Origin: Hyphomicrobiaceae bacterium
GTDB taxonomy: Bacteria; Pseudomonadota; Alphaproteobacteria; Rhizobiales; Hyphomicrobiaceae
DNA length: 9,306 bases
Reading direction: 5' to 3'
Assembly (NCBI GenBank): GCA_017353825.1
Contig: JAFMSC010000092.1
Coordinates: 1 to 9,306, forward strand
Shown here: one piece after another, positions 1 to 6,103 of the stretch
Layout of the letters: every line of letters starts with the position of its first letter
Numbering within the stretch: position 1 is the first letter of the stretch
Position numbers and translations under genes: made by a program
Notes under the pieces: generated by a model
The model's input: only the letters and a program-made list of their open reading frames with translations
Told to the model about the DNA's origin: nothing
The model's database searches: none

Positions 1-46
1 CCAACCAGCTCCCGATCACATGGGGTGGCAGCCTAGGCGTGAGTCC

Positions 47-1319
47 CTATGTTGTCAAACGATTGTTCACGGCCCTTGTGTGGGCAACAGGGGATGAGTA
101 GTTACCCCTCGGCTCCATGTCGGCGACGAGGCTGCCGGTCATCCTCCACGTCCGGATTGCGCCGCCGCCAGTCATCACCTGGACGCCGTCCGGCGAGACA
201 GCGAGCGTGGCCATGGGGCCGTCATATCCCCTGAAGGTTTGGATCTCCCGTCCAGTAGTCACGTCCCACAGCGTCAGTCCGCTGATCTGCGGCACGAACA
301 GCACGCGACTGCCGACCAGCGCCGCCGACACCAGGCGACGGCCGTCGGCCGAGATCGCCATCGCATCAACGCCCAGGTCCGGCCTGCGGATCAATTGGCC
401 GGTCCCCACATCCCAGACCTCGAGGGCGTGCTCCCGGGCGAAGGCGCGTGCCATCCTCAGAGAACGCCACTAGGGCGAAGTCACCAGTGTGCTCCCCCAG
501 TGTCCGGATCAGCTCCCCCTTTGCCACATCCCACACCTCCAATGATGCAGGGGCGCCCACCAGCAGGCTGGCGCCATCCGGCGAAAACGCGAGCCTGACA
601 CTAGGGGGGTCTCGGGACGCGATGGCAGGTTTGTTCCGTTGAGGGCCACCGAAAGCCTGCAGCATGCGCCCGCTCCCCGCATCCCACACCTTGACCCACT
701 TGTCGCCGTCGCCACCCGACGCCACCCGCGCGCCGTCGGCGAGAAGGCGACGCTGGTGACTCCGAGCGTGACGTCAATATGGGGGACTCCATCCGAGGTT
801 TCGGCGGGGGTCGTGGCATGCCGAAAGGTCTGGATGAGACCTCCTTTCGCTGCATCCCACAGCCTGGCGGTACGATCGGCGCTTCCCGACAGCACGTATC
901 TCCCGTCTGGCGAGAAGGAGACTGAGTTGATGAAGCCGGTGTGTCCCTCGAAGGTATGGATGAGCCGTCCGGTTGCCGCGTCCCACAGCTTCAGTCCGCC
1001 CAGGCTGTCGCCCGACACCACACGTCTCCCATCCGGTGCCAACGCAACCGCCTCCACGGATCCGGCGTGGCCCAGGAACGTGCGGACGAGCCGTCCCGTC
1101 GCCGCATCCCAGAGCTTCACGGAGGCGTCATCGCCGCCCGACAGCACCCGAGCTCCATCGAGGGAGAGCGCTGCTGAGTTGACCGCACCGACATGGCCAA
1201 TGGTCGGCACGATTTCGATCTTGACGTGCTCCCTGCGCGCGCGCGACCGGGAGCATGGCGGCCACGACCAGCACCAGACCCAGCGCGAGCTCCGGGCTTG
1301 CCCATCTGCAGACTCTCAT
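47..1319 (-). pseudogene. Secreted WD40-repeat beta-propeller protein, broken by three single-base frameshifts
   Basis: Start ATG at 1319-1317 follows an AAGGAGAC ribosome binding site, and the stop is TAG at 49-47. The N-terminus MRVCRWASPELALG, then a hydrophobic run ending VARAQ, is a Sec signal peptide, so the product would be exported. It is followed by EHVKIEIVPTIGH and about eight WD40 blades, each with GH, SPDG and LWDA/VWDV signatures, enough for one closed propeller of about 423 residues. The reading frame changes three times. There is an extra G in the GGG at 1233-1231. One base is missing at about 737, where GTCGGCG stands for the GTCCGGCG seen in sister blades. There is an extra base near 438-448, restoring the first blade frame. 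WD40 propellers are protein-binding scaffolds; no enzymatic domain or partner is visible. The single-base lesions could be real decay or sequencing errors. The family call is firm and the role unknown. Confidence 0.88.
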
Positions 1320-1661
1320 GATCGCTGCTGTCTCCTTGTGCAGCTCCGGTAGGGAACACGCCACCTTCACCGGAGATACGTTGCGAGGGCCTTGTTTCCC
1401 GGCAGACAATCTCCCAATTCTTGGACAGAAAATTGGCCAACGCCCAATGCGCGGACCCGCATGCATCGGCGACAGCGCTGCAGCGGATCGATCGGAAATT
1501 GCCCGGAATCCAAGGACCCGGCGGCTTCGCCATCCGGGCCGATGGGGGCGCAGGGAGAGCGGTCGTCCAGATCGTCCCTCAAAGGGCCGAGCCGCGAGAC
1601 CGTTTCACCTCGCTTGAAGGCGAGCTGGGCACGATCCTGGGATGGCTGGCCCAACAGACCG
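1320..1661. other. No recognisable gene; upstream region of the WD40 gene
   Basis: Apart from the inverted repeat and the ribosome binding site of the minus-strand WD40 gene, I see nothing interpretable here. Long open frames exist on both strands, but none resembles a known family, and they overlap each other as expected in GC-rich DNA. The missing N-terminal part of the IS256 transposase that follows should have occupied part of this stretch. I could not read it in any frame. No insertion-sequence terminal inverted repeat was evident. Confidence 0.4.
1344..1375. promoter_or_regulatory. Inverted repeat in the leader of the WD40 gene
   Basis: CTCCGGT at 1344-1350 and ACCGGAG at 1369-1375 form a perfect 7-bp inverted repeat with an 18-base spacer. 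It lies about 25 bases upstream of the WD40 gene's start codon, just ahead of its ribosome binding site. It could be an operator or a 5' leader hairpin. Seven base pairs in GC-rich DNA may also be chance. Confidence 0.25.
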
Positions 1662-2235
1662 CGCGTGTGGCGGCAGATCAAGGTGGACTGGGAGAGCTCG
1701 AACAAGCGCGACCCGAGCCAACAGGACATGGGAGGCGAGAGCGAAGCCGCCCGGCGCGGGCTTCTCGACCTGACGGGGCGCGGGCCCAAGGCTCCCGAAC
1801 TCGCCATTGGCGACGGCTCGCCCGGATTGGAGAAGGCGCTCCGCACGGTATGGCGTGATCCGCCCATTCAGCGCTGCACGGTGCACAAGCTCAGGAACCT
1901 GATCGCGCACGCGCCGAAGCGGCTCGCCGAGGAGACCGCGGCTGACTACACAGATATGATCTATGCCGACAATCCTCAGACAGTCGAGAAGCGGCGCACG
2001 GCGTTCATCCGCAAGTGGCGCGACAAATGCGAAGCCGTCGCGACCAGCCTCGAGGAAGTGGGAGACGAGCTCTTCACGTTCACACGGCTGCCCGCCGAGC
2101 AATGAAATCGGCGCGCACCATGAACGCAATCGAGCGCCTGCATTTGGAGTTCAAGCTGGCGCATCGTGACGCCGACTGCTCTGCCCTCTGCCGAGACGGC
2201 AGCGATGCTGTTCTGGGCGCTGCTCGCCTCCGCGC
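1662..2235 (+). pseudogene. IS256-family transposase remnant, internally deleted and frameshifted
   Basis: The conserved run starts with RVWRQIKVDWESSNKRD (from 1662). It jumps to MGGESEAARRGLLDL (from 1728) and continues through AIGDGSPGLEKAL, IQRCTVHKLRNL and GDELFTFTRLPAEQ. This is the DDE transposase core of IS256-type elements (Mutator-like fold). In relatives I know, about 50 residues lie between the first two blocks and carry the first catalytic Asp, so an in-frame deletion appears to have removed it. The second Asp is in the IGDGSPG block. A missing G at about 2103 turns the expected EQWKSART into EQ-stop. Reading continues in another frame as KSARTMNAIERLHLEFK (2105 onward). An extra base near 2157 then returns it to the first frame for PSAETAAMLFWALLAS (to about 2226). 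The N-terminus is absent. It cannot be active. Confidence 0.85.
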
Positions 2236-2304
2236 GATGTCGATCACACGCTGGCCGACCAGTGTCTCACAACGACCCGGGGCACAACGACCGGGCTCTT
2301 GTAG

Positions 2305-2418
2305 TTCCTGGCAGCCCATGACCGCAGGCTCGGCCGCATTGAGGACCGACTGGCGCGCATCGAGGGGCGACTCGACCAGCACGGTCCGGCGATCCCGGAC
2401 GAGCCGGCCGGAGGCGCT
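2305..2418 (+). other. Coiled-coil protein fragment without a start codon
   Basis: After a TAG at 2302-2304 the frame reads FLAAHDRRLGRIEDRLARI and then EGRLDQHGPAIPDEP, with hydrophobic residues in heptad spacing and alternating Arg/Glu, typical of a short coiled coil. There is no ATG or GTG ahead of it in frame, so it is either a decayed C-terminal part of a gene or a chance open frame. It runs without a stop into the small ORF at 2419. Confidence 0.25.
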
Positions 2419-2568
2419 ATGACCCGCTCCCGAGCCATCAACGCCCAGCTCGGGATTGTCGCCGCCCTAGTCCTCGCTTGGGTTGGCCCCGCTCCCACCG
2501 TAGCACGGCAGCGCGGCAGGTGCAGCTCACCCCAAATACGCTCAGTCGCCGCCTTATCTTGTAGATAG
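2419..2568 (+). CDS. Tiny hypothetical protein with hydrophobic N-terminus
   Basis: A 49-residue ORF begins with ATG at 2419, preceded by GGAGG at 2410-2414 with a four-base spacer. It starts MTRSRAINAQLGIVAALVLA and continues with WVGPAPTVAR, which looks like a signal peptide or one membrane segment. The remainder is Arg/Ser/Cys rich and matches nothing I know. It ends at TAG 2566-2568, five bases before the convergent small gene at 2574. The region is full of relics, so it may not be functional. No function is proposed. Confidence 0.3.
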   Translation: MTRSRAINAQLGIVAALVLAWVGPAPTVARQRGRCSSPQIRSVAALSCR

Positions 2569-2573
2569 CGGCA

Positions 2574-2723
2574 CTACTCGCCCCAGTCGTCCATGGGTTC
2601 GCCATTGATGCCATCAAGATGGAGAAACGCATAGATTCCGGCAGCCGAGGCGGTGTGGGCCGCCGCTGCAGCCAGCGCACCGAGGGCGAGCACGAAGCAG
2701 ATAGTACGGGCAAGACGTGACAT
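2574..2723 (-). CDS. Short secreted peptide with an Hcp-like motif, possibly truncated
   Basis: ATG at 2723-2721 is preceded by AGAGGAGAGGAACC, a strong ribosome binding site. The 49-residue product begins MSRLARTICFVLALGALAAA with an Ala-rich core and a likely cleavage after HTASAA, a clear Sec signal peptide. The mature part is only GIYAFLHLDGINGEPMDDWGE before TAG at 2574-2576. The string FLHLDGINGE resembles the first strand of Hcp tube proteins of type VI secretion (FLKIDGIKGE-like), and secreted Hcp-fold proteins exist. If it is one, more than 100 residues are missing and I do not find them downstream in other frames. It may be a truncated gene or a genuine small peptide. Neighbours are mobile-element relics. 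Confidence 0.5.
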   Translation of the reverse strand: MSRLARTICFVLALGALAAAAAHTASAAGIYAFLHLDGINGEPMDDWGE

Positions 2724-2813
2724 GGTTCCTCTCCTCTGTGATCAAGTTTGGCCGTTGGAGGCATTTCCGTTGATGAGTACGGAGGGAAGAACCCGCCGGA
2801 CGCCGTGGTGACT

Positions 2814-3042
2814 TCACGTCTCTGTGAAGGAGGGTTTAAGCCGCGCATTATTTTGTTCGGCGTCGCCCCCTGTAGTTCCAGCTCCAGAGCCCGGCAATCG
2901 GAGCGGCTTGGGGAAATCACCGCTGGCGATCTTTCTCTAAGTCGTGACGCGGTGTCAGGTGGTGATCGCTTTCACGTCCTTGAACGACAGGAACCGCTGG
3001 CCGTCGGAGGTGGCTTCCTCCGCGGCTTCAGCACGTGCTCAT
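2814..3042 (-). pseudogene. AlpA-family phage transcriptional regulator/excisionase relic
   Basis: In one minus-strand frame, 2999-2814 reads QRFLSFKDVKAITT, stop, HRVTT, stop, RKIASGDFPKPLRLPGSG, followed by DAEQNNARLK. This follows the AlpA/excisionase pattern of a winged-helix DNA-binding domain, RFLSFKDVK..TGLHRVTIWRKI..GDFPKP(I/L)RL. The stops are TGA at 2957-2955 and TAG at 2939-2937; the latter sits where the family has a Trp, consistent with TGG to TAG. A start ATG at 3042-3040 gives MST and needs one frameshift to enter AEAAEEATSDGQRF. Later Trp positions of the family appear mutated to Gly and Arg. AlpA proteins control excision and integrase expression of integrative elements. The integrase relic lies just upstream on the same strand, the usual arrangement. 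Not functional. Confidence 0.78.
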
Positions 3043-3059
3043 AGAGCGAGGCGAGGCCT

Positions 3060-3825
3060 ACGTGCTGGAGGGCATGAGCCAGGGCGCATTCTCGGCAGGT
3101 CAATGTCGATTTGGCAGCTCATGATGAGTGCGAAGGGCAACACATCGGCCGTCACGTCGTGGAAGCCGTTGGCATCGTCGAGCGCGGCCCAGAAAACTCC
3201 CTGATCTCCTGTTCGGAGAGCGTGCGCCCGCCGTCCTTGCCGTGGATGTTCATCCTGGGGGCGGGGTTCGCCACCTCCAGGCGGCCGCTGGTGTCGGCCC
3301 AGTTGTAACATTTCCCGGAAGGGGCAACGTGCGGTTGGCAGCGATGGGGGGCGCCTACCCTCTATCGCGTCGAGAAGCTTGCGAACGCCCTCTCTCGTCA
3401 CCAAGTCCGCGCGAATATTCCCAAGTGTGGGATAAATGTTACGGGTGAGGGTGCGCTCGTCTTCTTTCCGGGAGCGCTGCTTCGGCTTCGCCCAGCGCTT
3501 GATGCACTCGGCGCAGAGCTTGGCAACCGTCGGCGTGGCGCCGGCCGTCCCTCTACACCGATCGGATCAACCTGCTCGATGGTGAGCCTGGGGTGCAGCC
3601 GCATTTCGGGGCATCGGCCACCTCACCGCCGGGGTACTCCCCCAGGCCCAGCTTGCTCCACCTCGACCTGCGCTGGCGCCGATACCGGAACAGCCATAAA
3701 GCCACACCTTCCGGCCGGCCTCCCTGACGCGCGAGAACGCTCGGCGGCGCACTCAATGCGGTATTCGGCGCACGCGTAGGCCTTGCCGTTGGCTCGGGCG
3801 GCTTGCCTTCACCTCCTTGCCTCAC
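3060..3825 (-). pseudogene. Tyrosine recombinase (phage-type integrase) relic with many frameshifts
   Basis: Read by changing frame, this stretch gives the N-terminal half of an island/phage integrase. The DUF4102-like arm-binding domain is VREAGRKVWLY (3728-3696), then RYRRQRRSRWSKLGLGEYP (about 3687-3630) and RLTIEQVDPIGVEG (3589-3548). The core-binding domain is intact in one frame at 3539-3351: TVAKLCAECIKRWAKPKQRS, RKEDERTLTRNIYPTLG and LVTREGVRKLLDAIEGR. Then come PIAANRTL, NWADTSGRLEVANPAPRMN (from 3304), GGRTLSEQEIREF and FWAALDDANGFHDVTADVL (about 3197-3140). The catalytic domain with its R-H-R-Y residues is missing, and AlpA follows at once, so a deletion has removed the C-terminal half. 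The exact 5' end is uncertain; NGKAYACAEYRI near 3790-3755 probably belongs to it. No attachment site or tRNA was seen. Confidence 0.78.
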
Positions 3826-3843
3826 ACGGCGCGGAGATCGCGC

Positions 3844-4104
3844 CTACCGGCGCCCGCGGCCGCCGCCCTGCGTGCCACGACCGAACGCCTCGCGCGCCCA
3901 GCAGGGAAAGCCGCCAAACGCCCCGGTGGGGTCCTCATGCTTGGCCCGCTCCTCGCAGACGGCCCGCTCGCTCGGGTGCTGGTAGGCGTAACCGTATGGC
4001 GGCCTGGCATCGCGCTTGTACCTGCCCGCAGCGTCCGCATTGGCACTGAGCGCAAACAGCCCGCTCACGGACACGGAGATGGCGACAGCAAGGGTGGTGC
4101 GCAT
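3844..4104 (-). CDS. Small secreted hypothetical protein with two cysteines
   Basis: The 86-residue product starts at ATG 4104-4102, chosen because GGAGG sits five bases ahead; an upstream ATG at 4158 has no such site and would bury the signal peptide. Residues 1 to about 26 (MRTTLAVAISVSVSGLFALS then ANADAA) form a Sec signal peptide. The mature part is rich in Tyr, Arg and Gly, with Cys50 and Cys68 flanking a conserved-looking EERAKHEDPTGAFGGFPCW segment that could hold a disulfide. It ends in a Gly/Arg tail. It resembles uncharacterised periplasmic proteins of alphaproteobacteria. No domain with known activity is visible. It is divergent from the aldehyde dehydrogenase gene and is the first intact gene to the right of the relic zone. 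Confidence 0.7.
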   Translation of the reverse strand: MRTTLAVAISVSVSGLFALSANADAAGRYKRDARPPYGYAYQHPSERAVCEERAKHEDPTGAFGGFPCWAREAFGRGTQGGGRGRR

Positions 4105-4207
4105 GTTGGCCTCCGGCAGCGTTGCAGCTGATGTGGGGGCAGGTGTCGCCATTGACAATAGGCCGCCGCCACCGCTTCCAGGGCTGCGGGCGCAACGCTC
4201 TACAGCC

Positions 4208-4236
4208 TTGGACCGTCAGGGGCGGCTGCGATAGGC
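4208..4236 (+). promoter_or_regulatory. Possible promoter of the aldehyde dehydrogenase gene
   Basis: TTGGAC at 4208-4213 is a fair -35 hexamer. The best -10-like hexamer, GATAGG or ATAGGC at 4230-4236, is a weak match with a 16-17 base spacer. It lies about 50 bases ahead of the gene start in the 184-base divergent intergenic region, where a promoter is expected. The match is weak and unproven. Confidence 0.22.
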
Positions 4237-4288
4237 TCCGCACGACAAAGTTTCTGCCGGGGCAGGACCAACACATGGAGGAACCGCA

Positions 4289-5782
4289 ATGGCAGTGGCA
4301 ATGAGCAGGACGGTTGCGGAGCAAGGCGGGCTCAGGCGCGTTGGGATGCTGGTCGACGGGGCCTGGGTGGACGCGTCCGCTGGCGGCACCATCGCCATCG
4401 AGGCGCCCGGCACCAGGGCCGCCATCGCCAGCGTGCCGCGCGGTGAAGCCGAGGACATCGACCGCGCCGTCAAGGCCGCCGCTGCCGCCTTTCCGGCCTG
4501 GAGCAAGGTGCCCCCGCGCGAGCGCGGACGCCTCCTGCAGAAGATCGCCGACGCGGTGGAGGGGCGCGTGGAGGAACTCGCCCGCATCATCGCCGAGGAG
4601 ACCGGCAACGCCATCCGCACCCAGGCCCGTCCCGAGGCGAAGGGCTCCGCCGACATCCTACGCTACTTCGGCGGCCTCGCCGGCGAGCTCAAGGGCGAAA
4701 CCATCCCCCTCGGCGAGCACGTGCTCTCCTACACCCGGCGCGAGCCGATCGGCGTGGTGGGCGCCATCATCCCCTGGAACGCGCCGGTGCTCCTAGGCTG
4801 CCTCAAAATCGCCCCGGCCCTCTGCGCTGGCAATACCCTCGTCCTGAAAGCGGCCGAGGATGCGCCCCTCGGGGTGCTGTGGGTGGCGACCATCGCTAAC
4901 GAGTTCCTGCCCAAGGGTGTGCTCAACGTCGTCACCGGCTACGGGGAGGAGGCGGGAGCGGCCCTCTCCATACACCCCGGCGTGCGCAAGCTGTCCTTCA
5001 CCGGCTCCACCGAGGTCGGCAAGCTCATCATGCGCGCGGCGGCCGACCACATCGTACCCGTCTCGCTCGAATTGGGCGGCAAGAGCCCGTCCATCGTCTA
5101 CCCCGACGCCGACGAGAATTGGGCGGTGGACGGCATCATCGCCGCCATGCGCTTCACGCGCCAGAGCCAATCGTGCACCGCGGGCTCGCGCCTGTTCCTT
5201 CACGCCAACATTTTCGACTCCTTCCTCGCCAAGCTCGCCGACAAGACGCAGAAGCTCAAGATCGGCGACCCGCTGGATGAAACCTCCGACATCGGCGCCA
5301 TCATCAACGCCAAGCAGTTCAACAAGGTGTGTGGCTACGTCGAGGAGGGCATGAAGCAGCCGGGCGCACGCATGCTGTTCGGCGGCCTGCCGCCAAAGAC
5401 CGGGCCCTTGTCGCAGGGCTACTACGCCATCCCCACCGTGTTCGCCGACGCCGCCAACGACTGGCGCCTGGCACGCGAGGAGATCTTCGGCCCCGTGCTG
5501 GTGGCGATCCGCTGGACCGAGGAAGTGGACGCGATCGCCATGGCCAACGACAGCCACTACGGCCTGGCAGCCTATGTCTGGACCCACGATATCGGCCGCG
5601 CCTTGCGCGCCGCCCACGCAATCGAGGCCGGGTGGGTGCAAGTGAACCAGGGCCTCGGCCAGTCGCCCGGCCACTCCTACGGCGGCGTCAAGCAGTCCGG
5701 CATCGGCCGCGAGTTCTCGCTCGAAGGCATGCTTGACAGCTTCACCCATCGCAAGAACGTCACGGTGAACCTGGGCGTTTAG
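4289..5782 (+). CDS. NAD(P)-dependent aldehyde dehydrogenase (ALDH superfamily)
   Basis: This 497-residue cytoplasmic enzyme oxidises an aldehyde to its carboxylic acid with NAD(P)+. Length and motifs are those of a complete ALDH. IIPWNAP holds the oxyanion Asn164. AGNTLVLKAAE around 180-190 and FTGSTEVGKLI at 237-247 form the Rossmann cofactor site. LELGGKSP holds the general base Glu261. QSQSCTAGSR holds the nucleophile Cys296. EEIFGPV at 397-403 holds the cofactor-ribose Glu. Start ATG 4289 is set by GGAGGA at 4277-4282; a second ATG at 4301 has no better site. The gene stands alone on the plus strand, convergent with the tct transporter operon. Substrate cannot be assigned: betaine-aldehyde, vanillin-type and other aliphatic or aromatic aldehyde dehydrogenases share these motifs. 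The K(A/P)-A-E variant at 188-190 is only a small departure from the usual KPAE. Confidence 0.95.
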   Translation: MAVAMSRTVAEQGGLRRVGMLVDGAWVDASAGGTIAIEAPGTRAAIASVPRGEAEDIDRAVKAAAAAFPAWSKVPPRERGRLLQKIADAVEGRVEELARIIAEETGNAIRTQARPEAKGSADILRYFGGLAGELKGETIPLGEHVLSYTRREPIGVVGAIIPWNAPVLLGCLKIAPALCAGNTLVLKAAEDAPLGVLWVATIANEFLPKGVLNVVTGYGEEAGAALSIHPGVRKLSFTGSTEVGKLIMRAAADHIVPVSLELGGKSPSIVYPDADENWAVDGIIAAMRFTRQSQSCTAGSRLFLHANIFDSFLAKLADKTQKLKIGDPLDETSDIGAIINAKQFNKVCGYVEEGMKQPGARMLFGGLPPKTGPLSQGYYAIPTVFADAANDWRLAREEIFGPVLVAIRWTEEVDAIAMANDSHYGLAAYVWTHDIGRALRAAHAIEAGWVQVNQGLGQSPGHSYGGVKQSGIGREFSLEGMLDSFTHRKNVTVNLGV

Positions 5783-5783
5783 T

Positions 5784-5817
5784 TTAGCACGCGCTGGGAG
5801 GGCGCCAGCGCACCTAA
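5784..5817. terminator. Hairpin between convergent aldehyde dehydrogenase and tctA genes
   Basis: GCGCTGG at 5791-5797 pairs with CCAGCGC at 5805-5811 around a seven-base loop. An outer TTAG (5784-5787) pairs with CTAA (5814-5817) across a small internal loop. It begins one base after the dehydrogenase stop codon. There is no T-run on either strand, so it is not a textbook intrinsic terminator. Its position just after the stop suggests a terminator or 3'-end stabiliser. Confidence 0.5.
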
Positions 5818-6103
5818 GGGACGAGCCATCGAGGTCAAGGTCCTGGCAGGCCTGGAGGGCACGGACAAAGGCGGGGTCCATGCCTTAACGGTGATGCGCT
5901 CGACCTGACTTTGTCGTCCCCTTCGACCACGCGCAGGCGGATCTGTGCACGGCAGTGGCAAGCGCCTTGGCAAGAGCCTTGGGTCCGTCGCCTCGCGCAA
6001 CCTCTGCGCCTGTGCAGCCAGCTGCCCTCCTCTGCAAAGGCGGTGATTTCGCTGCAACGGACATTGTGGTTGCGTAGCGCCTCGCAGCTCATCCACTCCT
6101 GGC
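5818..6103. other. Intergenic region between convergent genes, no supported gene
   Basis: Apart from the hairpin at its left edge, this stretch holds open frames on both strands, but none has a convincing start, ribosome binding site or family match. A minus-strand phrase GGQLAAQAQRLREATD (around 6036-5989) looks protein-like and could be a scrap of a coiled-coil protein. It has no supporting context. Confidence 0.4.

Noticed and set aside
250..1120. Recurring TCCCACA/TCCCAGA words at roughly 115-170 base spacing that look like a DNA repeat array
   Set aside because: They are the Trp-Asp codons of successive WD40 blades on the minus strand. Unit sequences differ and there are no CRISPR-like identical repeats.
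639..1352. A 237-codon plus-strand open frame
   Set aside because: It is antisense to the WD40 blades; its recurring Pro/Ser phrases are the reverse complement of the repeated SPDG and LWDA codons. It shows no family resemblance.
1392..1661. The upstream part of the open frame that carries the transposase, taken as its N-terminus
   Set aside because: The first about 90 codons bear no resemblance to IS256 transposases; similarity starts only at RVWRQIKVDW (1662).
4105..4158. Longer start at 4158 for the small secreted protein
   Set aside because: The GGAGG site and the signal peptide both point to ATG 4104.
4793..5881. A 362-codon minus-strand open frame
   Set aside because: It lies antisense to the aldehyde dehydrogenase, which has all catalytic motifs. 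Long antisense frames are common in GC-rich coding DNA.
5900..6103. Possible C-terminal scrap of a chemotaxis receptor or coiled-coil gene (GGQLAAQAQRLREATD)
   Set aside because: It is a single short phrase with no flanking domain, start or supporting frame, and too little to call.
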